This document shows positions 17,512 through 26,172 of a stretch of DNA of 64,000 nt, piece by piece (the stretch's first letter is position 1; each line of letters begins with the position of its first letter). The position numbers and the translations under genes are program-made. The notes below the pieces were generated by a model. The model was not told the DNA's origin, did not search any database, and saw only the letters and a list, made by a program, of their open reading frames with translations. The stretch lies in the NCBI GenBank assembly GCA_963579025.1, contig CAUZFZ010000002.1, positions 83,767-147,766 on the forward strand, in the 5' to 3' direction. This stretch comes from CAUZFZ01 sp963579025. GTDB taxonomy: Bacteria; Planctomycetota; Planctomycetia; Planctomycetales; Planctomycetaceae.

Positions 17512-20500
17512 TTAACCGCTTCCCCGCCCGGAATCTTCAAGCCTCTTCGCCAACTCCGCTGCCAGATGATCCGCCTCAGACCTGACCCAATTGTCGTCAT
17601 CCTGGACGGCCCGCTGGGTGAGCAGTTCGCGCGTGGTCTCGTCCGGCCACGTCTCGGCCAACGCCCGAAGCGCGGCGCGGCGGGGATATTCGCGGTCATC
17701 CTGGGTGGCCCGCTGAGCGAGCAGTTCGCGCGTGGTCTCGTCCGGCCACTTCTCGGCCAAAGCCTCAAGCGCGGCAGTGCGCGCATACGCGTTGTCATCC
17801 TGTGCGGCCCGTTGGGCGAGCAGTTCGCGCGTGGTCTCGTCCGGCCACTTCTCGGCCAAAGCCTCAAGCGCGGCAGTGCGCGCATACGCGTTGTCATCCT
17901 GGACGGCGAGCAGTTCGCGCGTGGTCTCGTCCGGCCACTTCTCGGCCAAAGCCTCAAGCGCGGTGCTTCGGACAGAAAAACTGTCATCTTGGACGGCCCA
18001 CTGGGCGATCAGTTTGTGCGTGGTTTCGTCCGACCACTTCTTGATCAAAAACTTCAGCGCGGCGACGCGGATGTCGACGTTGTCATCCTGTGCGGCCCGT
18101 TGGGCGAGCAGTTCGCGCGTGGTCTCGTCCGGCCACTTCTCGGCCAACGTCTCAAGCGCGATGCGACGGCTGTAGTAATTCTGGTTTACCGCTCGGATTG
18201 CAAGCAAGGTTCTTGACAGTGCATCATCATCACTAAGGCAACCCTCGGAGACAGTCAACGTTCCTTCGGCCATCTTCCAAACCGTCGATAGCCCCGAAAG
18301 GAACTTTATTGCTCGAGTGCGGTTGCGTTCGAGCAGCGCCCGCAAATAAGTCCTGATGGGTTCCTGACTCTGGTCTTTTACGAGATGGGTCATGCCAAAC
18401 AGTTCGTCATCCGAAAGGTGTGGCAGCAGCATTTGGATCGCTCGTCGCCGCACTTGGAACGCGCCGGCTTTGGTCGCGTCTATCAAATGCGACTTGACGG
18501 CAGCACCGAGTTGGCCCAGAGCTTCGAGGATTTCGAGTTGCGTGTTCTGTGGCACACCAGAACGTTTCCGGAAAGCGTCCAGTGTTGCTTCAACAGCCTC
18601 AGAAAAGCTCTTGCGTGTCTCCATTTGCAGTTCCGTGACGCCGCTGATGTCCTTCACGATGTTGGAACATAGGGCGACGACCGGAGCCTGATCCGTGATC
18701 GTGGTTCCTCGTTCGCTCAACAGCCATGCGATGTAGCGGTCGGCCTTGTCGTCCGATCCGATGGCCCATTGAGCACCCAGCAATTGCAACGTCTCGAACC
18801 ACTTGGCCAGCCGCAGTCCGGGCTGAATGACTGCAGTCACCGTGTCGAAATCCATATTCGACAGCTGCCACGCGGCCAGGTATTCCTGAAATGTGAGGTG
18901 AACGAAGCGGTAACTGTGGGCACGCCGGCTGACCAGCAGCCCGCTGCGTAATTCCTGTCGCTCAAGAAATCGCTCCGCGCGGGCCGCGGCCTGCTCGGCG
19001 TTTGCCGCACCTTGGTCGAGGAACCGAGGGACAAGAAGCTTAATCACCTGTGCTTTGGATGCTTCGTCGTCTTCGCCGTCCAGGCTCAGGATTTGCAACG
19101 CGATTTCGGCGAACCGTTTGCGGACCCAGGCGCGTTCTTCATGCGTCTGCTCTTCACGCGCGTCGTCCAACATGTCGGTTTTGCGACCGATCTGGATGTG
19201 CTCGGCTTCCTTGCGCTGGCCCAGCAAAACGTCGATACATTCGTCGTACAGGTCGACTCGCTGTTCCGGCAGGCGTCTGCGATTCCAGTGCACGATGGCG
19301 ATCACCGTCAACAGCAAGGGGTTCACCGCCAGCGGACGAATGCGGTCGCTGGCTTCGACGCCATTAGCAAGACTCGTAAATTCTCGCGCAGCGTCCGTTC
19401 CCGCGGTCTCGACATCGCCCGGCGACACGCGAAACAACAACGCCACCCAGTTGCGAATGAACTCCGCGCGGTCGTTGGCATCGAAGGGTTGGATATCACA
19501 ACGCGTGAATTGGCCCTTGAGGATTGCATCGCCGGTGTACGCTCGAATGCGAGAAGTGACTACGAAGCGATTGTCCCCATAACGATCAATGCAGTCCTCC
19601 AGCATTCGGCTGACCGCCGCCCGCCCCGCGTCGCTGGGCACTTCGTCGAGGCCATCGAACAGCAGGCAACAACCGCCTGAAGCGAGCAACTTTTCCACAT
19701 CCTCCGCCGTGATCGAAAATTCGGAGGCAGTGAGACGGTCTGCGATGAATTCGAGTAGCGCGACCACACGCACTTCTTCGCGATGCTTCAGGAAATCCGC
19801 CAGGTCCCAACAGGACAGGAAGATCGGAACCGGCAATGGTTCCTCAAGGCAGAGTTTCTCGCGCGCGATGCCTGGATCGTCCTGCAACACCGAACGGGCG
19901 AGCATCAAGGCGATGTACTTCAGGAACGTCGATTTTCCGCTGCCCGGATCACCGACGATCACCAACTTGTTGTACTGCAACAGGGCGGTCTGAATATCGA
20001 TTGCACCGGAATCATACTCTTCGGTCTCTTCCGTCGCGTCTTCGTCGAACATGACGCGCAGCCGTACGTAGATCTCGCTGAGCGGAATCTCGAACGTCCG
20101 ATCGTTGTCGATCCCGGCAATGTCCAGGCGGCGAAAGTCGCGATCGACGTTCTCGTAGTATTTCGTCGGCGGCGACATCGAACTGGTTGGGCGTTTCACT
20201 GACACCGGTCGCTCGACAACCCACGGCCTGGACTCGTCGGCCAGCCAGACGTTCAAGTCGTTCTCAAGCACGTCACGAAACCCGTCGGTGCCGGGGTACT
20301 CGGTGTAGAACACCGGGTTGTCCAGGTCCTGCATTCGGTGGCGGAAGGCTTCGACTTTGTCCCATTGCTCAAGGGCCGCGTTCCGCTTCTCGCGATCGGC
20401 CGACAGCTTAAGTTCTTCCACAGTGCGGAAGTACCATTTGATCTCCGGCCAGCCGTCGTTTTCCCGATGCCAGGCGAGTGCCGTGTCGAATTCCTCTTCG

Positions 20501-20802
20501 GTGCCCGATTCCGCTATCCCCGTCTGCGTGCCAAACCGTTGATTCATGATCCCGACGACCAATGCGAGCGAATCTTTGTACTTTTTCAGCGTTTGTTGCG
20601 TGATCAGTTCCTGCGGACGTCCCACACCGATCGAGGAATTGTTTTCCCAATCGATCACCTCGAATCGCACGTTCCACTGACGCGCGTGGTGGCGGTTATA
20701 CCGCTCGAAGAACTGTCGGACGTGCTGGCGTTCGTCGCCGACATCACCCGGCGATGCGAGAAAGACGTGGTAGGTGTAAGTTGTGCGGGGAGAGAGCGGC
20801 AT
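17512..20802 (-). CDS. DUF4062-NACHT-HEAT NLR-like STAND protein
   Basis: 1096 residues from ATG 20802 (MPLSPRTTYTYHVFLASPGD); an in-frame TTG at 20835 would add 11. The N-terminus is DUF4062 (VFLASPGDVGDERQHVRQFF, then LALVVGIMNQRFG). The centre is a NACHT-type NTPase with Walker A VGDPGSGKSTF (about residue 282) and Walker B LLFDGLDEVP (about 380), followed by winged-helix and helical segments (FVHLTFQEYLAAW). The C-terminus has at least six HEAT-like 33-residue repeats built on ALEALAEKWPDETTRELLAQ. This is the NLR layout of effector or sensor domain, NACHT switch and repeat sensor. Related STAND proteins act in antiphage defence by abortive infection, but that role is inferred here. A 59-codon ORF precedes it by 45 bases. 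Confidence 0.9.
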   Translation of the reverse strand: MPLSPRTTYTYHVFLASPGDVGDERQHVRQFFERYNRHHARQWNVRFEVIDWENNSSIGVGRPQELITQQTLKKYKDSLALVVGIMNQRFGTQTGIAESGTEEEFDTALAWHRENDGWPEIKWYFRTVEELKLSADREKRNAALEQWDKVEAFRHRMQDLDNPVFYTEYPGTDGFRDVLENDLNVWLADESRPWVVERPVSVKRPTSSMSPPTKYYENVDRDFRRLDIAGIDNDRTFEIPLSEIYVRLRVMFDEDATEETEEYDSGAIDIQTALLQYNKLVIVGDPGSGKSTFLKYIALMLARSVLQDDPGIAREKLCLEEPLPVPIFLSCWDLADFLKHREEVRVVALLEFIADRLTASEFSITAEDVEKLLASGGCCLLFDGLDEVPSDAGRAAVSRMLEDCIDRYGDNRFVVTSRIRAYTGDAILKGQFTRCDIQPFDANDRAEFIRNWVALLFRVSPGDVETAGTDAAREFTSLANGVEASDRIRPLAVNPLLLTVIAIVHWNRRRLPEQRVDLYDECIDVLLGQRKEAEHIQIGRKTDMLDDAREEQTHEERAWVRKRFAEIALQILSLDGEDDEASKAQVIKLLVPRFLDQGAANAEQAAARAERFLERQELRSGLLVSRRAHSYRFVHLTFQEYLAAWQLSNMDFDTVTAVIQPGLRLAKWFETLQLLGAQWAIGSDDKADRYIAWLLSERGTTITDQAPVVALCSNIVKDISGVTELQMETRKSFSEAVEATLDAFRKRSGVPQNTQLEILEALGQLGAAVKSHLIDATKAGAFQVRRRAIQMLLPHLSDDELFGMTHLVKDQSQEPIRTYLRALLERNRTRAIKFLSGLSTVWKMAEGTLTVSEGCLSDDDALSRTLLAIRAVNQNYYSRRIALETLAEKWPDETTRELLAQRAAQDDNVDIRVAALKFLIKKWSDETTHKLIAQWAVQDDSFSVRSTALEALAEKWPDETTRELLAVQDDNAYARTAALEALAEKWPDETTRELLAQRAAQDDNAYARTAALEALAEKWPDETTRELLAQRATQDDREYPRRAALRALAETWPDETTRELLTQRAVQDDDNWVRSEADHLAAELAKRLEDSGRGSG
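17580..18180 (-). repeat. In-gene tandem repeats (99-bp HEAT units)
   Basis: The 3' end of the NACHT gene contains about six tandem 99-base units, several nearly identical in DNA (for example the stretch GCAGTTCGCGCGTGGTCTCG recurs in most units). One unit is 9 bases shorter: ELLAVQDDN replaces ELLAQRAAQDDN. The high DNA identity between units implies recent duplication or gene conversion of the sensor part. Confidence 0.9.
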
Positions 20803-20847
20803 GCCAGAATTTCCGTTATGGGATCGTCTACACAAAGTGGATCAGTG

Positions 20848-21027
20848 TTACGTAACGGACATCATTCGCGTCTCGCGGTGGATGACCGAATAGACGTTCT
20901 TGAAGCACTGCCCGACGTAGCTTTTCGCCGCGTCTTTGGCGATGTCCTTCGCCAGGTCCTCCAGGATCGGACGAAAGACCGACCAGCCTGCCTGACCGAC
21001 TCCCCACACGGCGAGCAATTCCAACAT
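20848..21027 (-). CDS. 59-residue helical protein upstream of NACHT gene
   Basis: ATG at 21027 is preceded by AGGGGT at ribosome-binding distance; the frame ends in TAA at 20848-20850. The peptide begins MLELLAVWGVGQAGWSVFRP and continues ILEDLAKDIAKDAAKSYVGQ: an amphipathic, Ala/Lys/Asp-rich helix after a hydrophobic one. It lies 45 bases upstream of the DUF4062-NACHT start on the same strand, so both are probably co-transcribed. The composition recalls N-terminal helical segments that I associate with bacterial NACHT/HEAT proteins, here possibly split off as a separate gene. I cannot name a family. The composition looks coding; no other frame here is convincing. Confidence 0.55.
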   Translation of the reverse strand: MLELLAVWGVGQAGWSVFRPILEDLAKDIAKDAAKSYVGQCFKNVYSVIHRETRMMSVT

Positions 21028-21192
21028 GTGCCACCCCTGACTGCCGTGCGTACTGATGAAGAATCACCGCGAGCTTCACGCTGCTCTCGTGGAATGCGTG
21101 CTGCTGCGTACTCGCTGTGAACACAACAACAGTGCGATGATAGCGAGTCTTCAAACCGGGCCACCAGCACAGGACATTCGCAAGTGATTTCT

Positions 21193-21223
21193 GACTGCTG
21201 GATGGAACGCTGGTCGTGTGGGC
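21193..21223 (+). pseudogene. 31-base DUF1501 fragment (scar)
   Basis: These 31 bases match 16934-16964 inside the second DUF1501 gene at 30 of 31 positions (starting GACTGCTGGATG and ending GTGTGGGC; one A/G change). The source encodes LLDETLVVW. The matching copies are in the same orientation and flank the NACHT locus, which suggests a recombination or insertion scar. Neighbouring bases do not continue the match. Confidence 0.6.
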
Positions 21224-21326
21224 AGCCGGTTCCCCTCACGTGATGGGGCTGCCTTGCGATCGAGACGCTACTCGACAGAATTCCCGTCTTCTGAATCGCT
21301 CACTTTCAGTTCTCGGGGGATCTTCC

Positions 21327-22760
21327 GTGCTTCGAGTTATCACGCATGCTGTTGTTCTGGTTGCCGCTGTTCTGGGTGTGAGTCGATCTTCTTCCGCCGC
21401 TGACAAACCGAACATCCTGTTTATCTTTGCTGACGATCAGGCGTTTGACACGATTCACTCGCTGGGCAATGACGAGATTCAGACGCCAAATCTCGATCGG
21501 CTGGTGAAGCGCGGGACGACGTTCACTCGGGCGTACAACATGGGGTCGTGGAGCGGGGCGGTTTGTGTTGCCAGTCGGACGATGCTCATCACCGGCAAGT
21601 TTCTGTGGAATGCGGAGAAGGACTATCGCGAGACGTCGAAGCGATATCTCGAAAAAGGGCGCATGTGGCCTCAGCTCATGCAGGCCGCGGGGTATGACAC
21701 TTACTTCACTGGCAAGTGGCACATTCGGGCGGATGCGACGAAGGCATTCCAGGTCGCTCACAATGTCCGCCCCGGCATGCCCAATCAGACACCCGCGGGA
21801 TACAACCGTCCGATCGACGGACAGCCGCTGAAGTGGACGCCGTGGGATCCTCAGTTCGGAGGCTTCTGGAAGGGCGGCAAGCACTGGAGCGAAATCGTTG
21901 GCGATGACGCCATCGAATACCTCGACATGGCGAAACAGAGCGACAATCCGTTCTTCATGTACATCGCTTTCAATGCTCCACACGATCCGAGGCAGTCGCC
22001 AAAGGAGTACGTTGATCGATATCCGCTTGAGAAGATCAGTATGCCGCGAAGTTTTGTACCTGAGTATCCATTTAACGAAGCCATGGCATCGGGTCGGAAA
22101 CTGCGTGATGAGAAACTCGCTCCGTTTCCTCGCACGGAATACTCCGTGAAGGTCAACCGGCAGGAGTACTACGCGATCATCACGCACATGGATGACCAGA
22201 TCGGTCGTGTCCTCGACGCGCTGGAGAAGTCGGGACAGGCCGACAACACGTACATCTTTTTCAGTGCGGATCACGGACTGGCGGTCGGCCGGCACGGTCT
22301 GATGGGCAAGCAGAACCTGTTCGATCATTCCGTCCGCGTGCCCATGATGGTGGTCGGACCGGATGTGCCTGCCAGTGAGAAACGTGACGCGTCCGTTTAT
22401 CTGCAGGACATCATGGCGACGTCCCTTGAACTCGCCGGTGCCGAGCGGCCCGAGTATGTGCAGTTCCAGAGTCTGCTGCCGCGGATCAAGGACGCGTCGA
22501 AGCCGGGGTACGAGTCTATTTACGGCGCGTATCTGCAGGCTCAGAGGATGATCACGCACGGCGATCACAAGCTGATTCTGTACCCGGCGGCTAAGCACGC
22601 AATTCTGTACAACCTGGCTGACGATCCGGAAGAGCTGACGGACTTGTACGCTCGGAAGGAACTGCGTCCGGTCGCAAAGCAACTGTTTGCCCGATTGCTC
22701 GAACTGCAGAAGGAAACCGGCGACTCGCTTGATCTGCGGACCACATTCCCCGAGTTGTGA
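21327..22760 (+). CDS. Secreted formylglycine-type sulfatase
   Basis: 477 residues from GTG 21327, chosen because TCGGGGGA lies just upstream and a signal peptide (LRVITHAVVLVAAVLGVSRS) starts there; a longer frame begins at 21216. The mature part opens with KPNILFIFADDQAFDTIH (metal-binding DD). It contains CVASRTMLITGK, the Cys-x-Ala-x-Arg motif in which Cys becomes formylglycine, then TGKWHIRAD, PFFMYIAFNAPHDPR and IFFSADHGLAVGRHGLMGKQ. These define a type I sulfatase of the choline/aryl group. Planctomycetes use many of them on sulfated polysaccharides; the substrate cannot be told from sequence. It needs a formylglycine-generating enzyme encoded elsewhere. Confidence 0.93.
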   Translation: MLRVITHAVVLVAAVLGVSRSSSAADKPNILFIFADDQAFDTIHSLGNDEIQTPNLDRLVKRGTTFTRAYNMGSWSGAVCVASRTMLITGKFLWNAEKDYRETSKRYLEKGRMWPQLMQAAGYDTYFTGKWHIRADATKAFQVAHNVRPGMPNQTPAGYNRPIDGQPLKWTPWDPQFGGFWKGGKHWSEIVGDDAIEYLDMAKQSDNPFFMYIAFNAPHDPRQSPKEYVDRYPLEKISMPRSFVPEYPFNEAMASGRKLRDEKLAPFPRTEYSVKVNRQEYYAIITHMDDQIGRVLDALEKSGQADNTYIFFSADHGLAVGRHGLMGKQNLFDHSVRVPMMVVGPDVPASEKRDASVYLQDIMATSLELAGAERPEYVQFQSLLPRIKDASKPGYESIYGAYLQAQRMITHGDHKLILYPAAKHAILYNLADDPEELTDLYARKELRPVAKQLFARLLELQKETGDSLDLRTTFPEL

Positions 22761-22818
22761 CTCTCAGACCTCGACGGGGCTGATAGTGCCCGTTCGCTGC
22801 GCGTCCAACAAAACGCAT

Positions 22819-23220
22819 TCAGTCGGAATGGGTTACTGAGCGATCCTGCTGCAACACGAAATCGTTGATGCGAAGGGCCTCGTCAGTGTCGTCGAGGATC
22901 GTGCTGAACAGCTCGCCTACGATGCGGTGAAAGTGCTCACGCTTGACCGAGTAAAAGTTGTGCTTACCGTCGCGACGAGGAACGATCAGACCTGAGTCGC
23001 GCAAGAGGGCCAGGTGATGACTGACGGCCGGCTGGCTTTGCTGCAGTCGGGCACACAGAGCGGTCACATGAAGTTCTCCTTCACGCACGAGGTGCATCAG
23101 GATGCGCAGTCGAGTTCCGTCGGAGAGCAGTTTGAATGTCTGAACGAGGTCTTTTTCCAGTTCACTGGACAGGCCGGTGGCCGCGGCATCACTCTCGACT
23201 TCGGTCATGGGACTGATCAT
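22819..23220 (-). CDS. ArsR-family winged-helix regulator
   Basis: The 133-residue protein has the ArsR/SmtB winged helix: LVQTFKLLSDGTRLRILMHL, then HVTALCARLQQSQPAVSHHL (recognition helix) and ALLRDSGLIVPRRDGKHNFY (wing). The classical ELCVCDL metal site is absent. Only a single Cys (ALCARL) lies at that position, so arsenite-type sensing is unlikely and the inducer is unknown. Start is MISP (23220) or MTEV (23208). It is convergent with the sulfatase gene and has a long upstream region (23221-23757) shared with the VWA-type gene. Confidence 0.88.
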   Translation of the reverse strand: MISPMTEVESDAAATGLSSELEKDLVQTFKLLSDGTRLRILMHLVREGELHVTALCARLQQSQPAVSHHLALLRDSGLIVPRRDGKHNFYSVKREHFHRIVGELFSTILDDTDEALRINDFVLQQDRSVTHSD

Positions 23221-23757
23221 TTCATGGACCTCTGAGAGGCTTGAGGAAGTGAATCGCTGAGAGGTGTTGAATTCTTCAATCGATCGCAGCTTTCAATTCG
23301 AGCTGCTTTCGAGAGAGCGGAATCCGCAAGCGATGTGAACGAACCGGGCTCAGAACAGAGACCGGTTGAAGTGACATGAATTGGATTTGCTGAACGGCGC
23401 ACACAAAACGAAGTGGTACGAAGGTGCAGAGCTATGGCTTGCGTAAGCCGCGCATTGGAAGATCGTGACATGGGTGAAAAAGAAGATGTGCAAAACGCGG
23501 GTAGAGAAACCCAGTTGAGATGACGGCAGAGTGCGTCAGATAGGTCATTTGAGACGTATCGCGATTATGGTCGGCCCGAAATGGCAGGTCAACCAACGTT
23601 TGCCTATTTCGGCAGAAGTCCGGAATTGCCATTCTGAACGCCGAATGACCGAGAGCCTGCCGTCTGACGAACCATCGAATGACGGCGGTCTTGCGAGGCG
23701 GTGGATCGGCCAGCAGAATTCATTAGGCACTTCGATACCCCCGACTGATCGGATTCT
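23221..23757. other. Intergenic region between ArsR and VWA-type genes
   Basis: In 537 bases I find no frame with recognisable family features; the reverse-strand frame at 23217-23471 looks non-coding. The region should hold the divergent promoters of the regulator and of the 23758 gene. No clear ArsR-type operator dyad was seen. Confidence 0.45.
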
Positions 23758-26067
23758 GTGGAAACTCGATTCGCTCTTGATGCCGTCTGGAGCTGGCCCG
23801 TGGTTGTCCTGGCAGCGACCGGGCTCCTGGGTCTGGTTCTTCTGACGTACCCGCCGCGCGTCCGCCATTTGCCCGTGCGAACCCGTCGCATGTTGATCGG
23901 TGCACGATTGGCGGCGGCACTCCTGCTCGTGTTTGCAATGCTCCGCCCGGAAGTGCAGTTCGTCGAAACGGACACGAAGTCGGCTGTTCTGCTGGTTGCC
24001 GGGGATAGCAGCCGCAGCATGACCACGCCAGATGGGCCCGGCGGAGTCACGCGACGGGAGGCTCTGGTTCGGTTACTGCAATCCAACGTCGATCGGTTCA
24101 CGCAGCTTCGGGACGAGTTGAAACTGGACGTCCGGCTGTTCGACTTTGACAACGACATCCGACCAGTCGACGAGGCAACGTCTGAAGCTCCGGGAAAGAT
24201 GAGCGCGTTCGGAAACGTGCTTGCGGCTCTTGAACGCGAATCGCAAGGCAATCGAACGGTCGGCATCATCCTGCTGACCGATGGGGCTCAGCGAGTCGCA
24301 CCGCCATTCGATTCCGACGCGCCGCGGACGGTGGCGCGCAAACTGGGGGAACTGCAGATCGCACTGTTCCCCGTACCGCTCGGCGAGTCCGACATTGCCG
24401 AAGCCGGACTCGACATCGCCGTCGAAGATCTTGCGGTGAGCCCGATCGCTTTCGTGAGGAACACAGTGCCGGTCAACGCAAAGATCCAGGTGCTCGGTGG
24501 CGAGGGACGACATTTCAATGTCGAGCTGCTCATCGAGGACCCGAATGATCCTACTGGCACGCGAATGATCGCACCGGCGGCGACACGTGGAGCGCGGCCC
24601 GTCGTTCAGGTCCAGGCGACAAAGAACGCCGAGACGATTCCCGTCGAGTTGTCTTTCGTCCCTGAGTTGCCCGGTGAATACCGCGTTGCCGTAGTTGTGC
24701 AGCCAATTGACGGCGAACTGAAGAAGACAAACAACCGCCGCGGGACATTGCTGACGGTTCAGGCTGGTGGAGTCACCGTCGCTTACTTCGATACGGTTCG
24801 TGACGAGGTTGCGGACATTCTCCGCATCAACACGGCCGACCAGATTCGACTCGACTTCCACTGGGTGCGTTCGGGCGCTTTCGCGGCGCGATCGAAGATC
24901 GAAGCGAGCATGTTCGATCCCGGCCGCTACGACGTGTTCATCATTGGCGATGTTCCGGCGAAGTCGTTTCAGCCCGAGGGTGGACCAGACCTGCTGCGTC
25001 TGCTGGCCCGCCGAGTTGAGGCAGGTGCGGGCCTGATCATGACGGGTGGCTTCTTCAGTTTCGGGGCAGGCGGTTATGCCGACACGGCTCTGGACGGTGT
25101 CTTACCCGTGAGCATGGACAAGCGGGAAATTCAGGATCCGACCGGCGCCGGTACGGATTTCTCCACTGACCTGCATCACGAGGGCGACCTGAAAATGATG
25201 CCAACGCCCGACGGAGAGCGGCATTTTCTGATGCGTTTGTCCTCACAGAACAACGGCCAGGTATGGGCTGCCTTACCGCCATTGCGAGGAGCCAACAAAC
25301 TGCGTCGTCGGAATACAATCGCCGAGGTTCTCGCAGAAAGCGAAGCGGGAGATCCGCTGCTGATTTCGACGGCCCCGGGACGCGCCCGTGTGCTGGCATT
25401 CGCAGGCGACACGACGCACCGCTGGTACCATTACGATCAGGCCGACTTCCGCGACACGCATCAGCGATTCTGGCGACAGGTCATCCTGTGGCTGGCGCGG
25501 CGCGAGCTGGATACCACGCAGCCGGTCTGGGTCCGTGTCGATCCTCGCAATTTCTCACCCGGTAGTTCCGTCCCGATTGAATTCGGAGCCCGCAACGACG
25601 AGGGCGAGGCCATCCGGGACGCGGATTTCAAAGTCGGGGTCGTGGGCCCGGACGGCAAACAGATCCCGCTGAACGCATTAGGTTCCGGAGACAGCTCATC
25701 GGCCAGATTCGACGGTGCTACCGAACCCGGCATCTACCGGGTGACCGTTTCTGCAGCGAAGGATGGCCAGTCAATTGGCGCGACTGCGACCACGCGATTT
25801 CTCGTCGACTCACGGGATCTGGAACTCGACAACCCGGCCGCCGATCCTGCGTTGCTCGAGGAGCTGGCCGGACTGACGGGCGGCCGAGTGATTCCGCCAG
25901 AGGAGCTCGACGAGTTCCTCGAAAAAATGATCGAAGACGGCCCGCCTAATCTGGAACAGACACGCATCACTCGGCTTCCACTTTGGGACAACTGGTGGTA
26001 CCTGAGCCTGTTCGTTCTGCTCATGACTGCCGAATGGTTCGTGCGTAAACGTCGTGGTCTGGTTTGA
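23758..26067 (+). CDS. VWA / glutamine-amidotransferase-like membrane protein
   Basis: The 769-residue protein starts at GTG 23758. Two N-terminal hydrophobic segments ([20 protein letters not shown] and [17 protein letters not shown]) come before a von Willebrand A-like domain with a MIDAS-type DSSRSM and IILLTDGAQ. The middle contains a class I amidotransferase-like fold ([29 protein letters not shown]). The C-terminus has one more membrane helix ([16 protein letters not shown]) and a basic tail. This is the planctomycete form of the BatA-like large membrane proteins, usually found with a MoxR ATPase and DUF58 protein, neither of which is visible here. The function is unknown. Confidence 0.8.
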   Translation: METRFALDAVWSWPVVVLAATGLLGLVLLTYPPRVRHLPVRTRRMLIGARLAAALLLVFAMLRPEVQFVETDTKSAVLLVAGDSSRSMTTPDGPGGVTRREALVRLLQSNVDRFTQLRDELKLDVRLFDFDNDIRPVDEATSEAPGKMSAFGNVLAALERESQGNRTVGIILLTDGAQRVAPPFDSDAPRTVARKLGELQIALFPVPLGESDIAEAGLDIAVEDLAVSPIAFVRNTVPVNAKIQVLGGEGRHFNVELLIEDPNDPTGTRMIAPAATRGARPVVQVQATKNAETIPVELSFVPELPGEYRVAVVVQPIDGELKKTNNRRGTLLTVQAGGVTVAYFDTVRDEVADILRINTADQIRLDFHWVRSGAFAARSKIEASMFDPGRYDVFIIGDVPAKSFQPEGGPDLLRLLARRVEAGAGLIMTGGFFSFGAGGYADTALDGVLPVSMDKREIQDPTGAGTDFSTDLHHEGDLKMMPTPDGERHFLMRLSSQNNGQVWAALPPLRGANKLRRRNTIAEVLAESEAGDPLLISTAPGRARVLAFAGDTTHRWYHYDQADFRDTHQRFWRQVILWLARRELDTTQPVWVRVDPRNFSPGSSVPIEFGARNDEGEAIRDADFKVGVVGPDGKQIPLNALGSGDSSSARFDGATEPGIYRVTVSAAKDGQSIGATATTRFLVDSRDLELDNPAADPALLEELAGLTGGRVIPPEELDEFLEKMIEDGPPNLEQTRITRLPLWDNWWYLSLFVLLMTAEWFVRKRRGLV

Positions 26068-26172
26068 TTCGAGTTCGCAAACCGGCGTGTTTCAAATAAG
26101 ACGTCATCTCAGAACGCGGCCATCAGCCCATAACCATCTGCGGTTTCCCTTCGTCCGATCGGACCTGATCCC

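Noticed and set aside
17580..18180. Regular tandem repeats as a CRISPR array
   Set aside because: Units are 99 bases, contiguous, in frame and encode HEAT repeats of the NACHT gene; there are no unique spacers.
20338..21120. 260-codon forward frame opposite the start of the NACHT gene
   Set aside because: It is antisense to the DUF4062 region and lacks any family motif; the reverse-strand 59-codon ORF fits better.
21306..22682. 458-codon reverse-strand frame
   Set aside because: It is the antisense shadow of the sulfatase gene; its composition (Arg/Val/His-rich) is typical of shadow frames.
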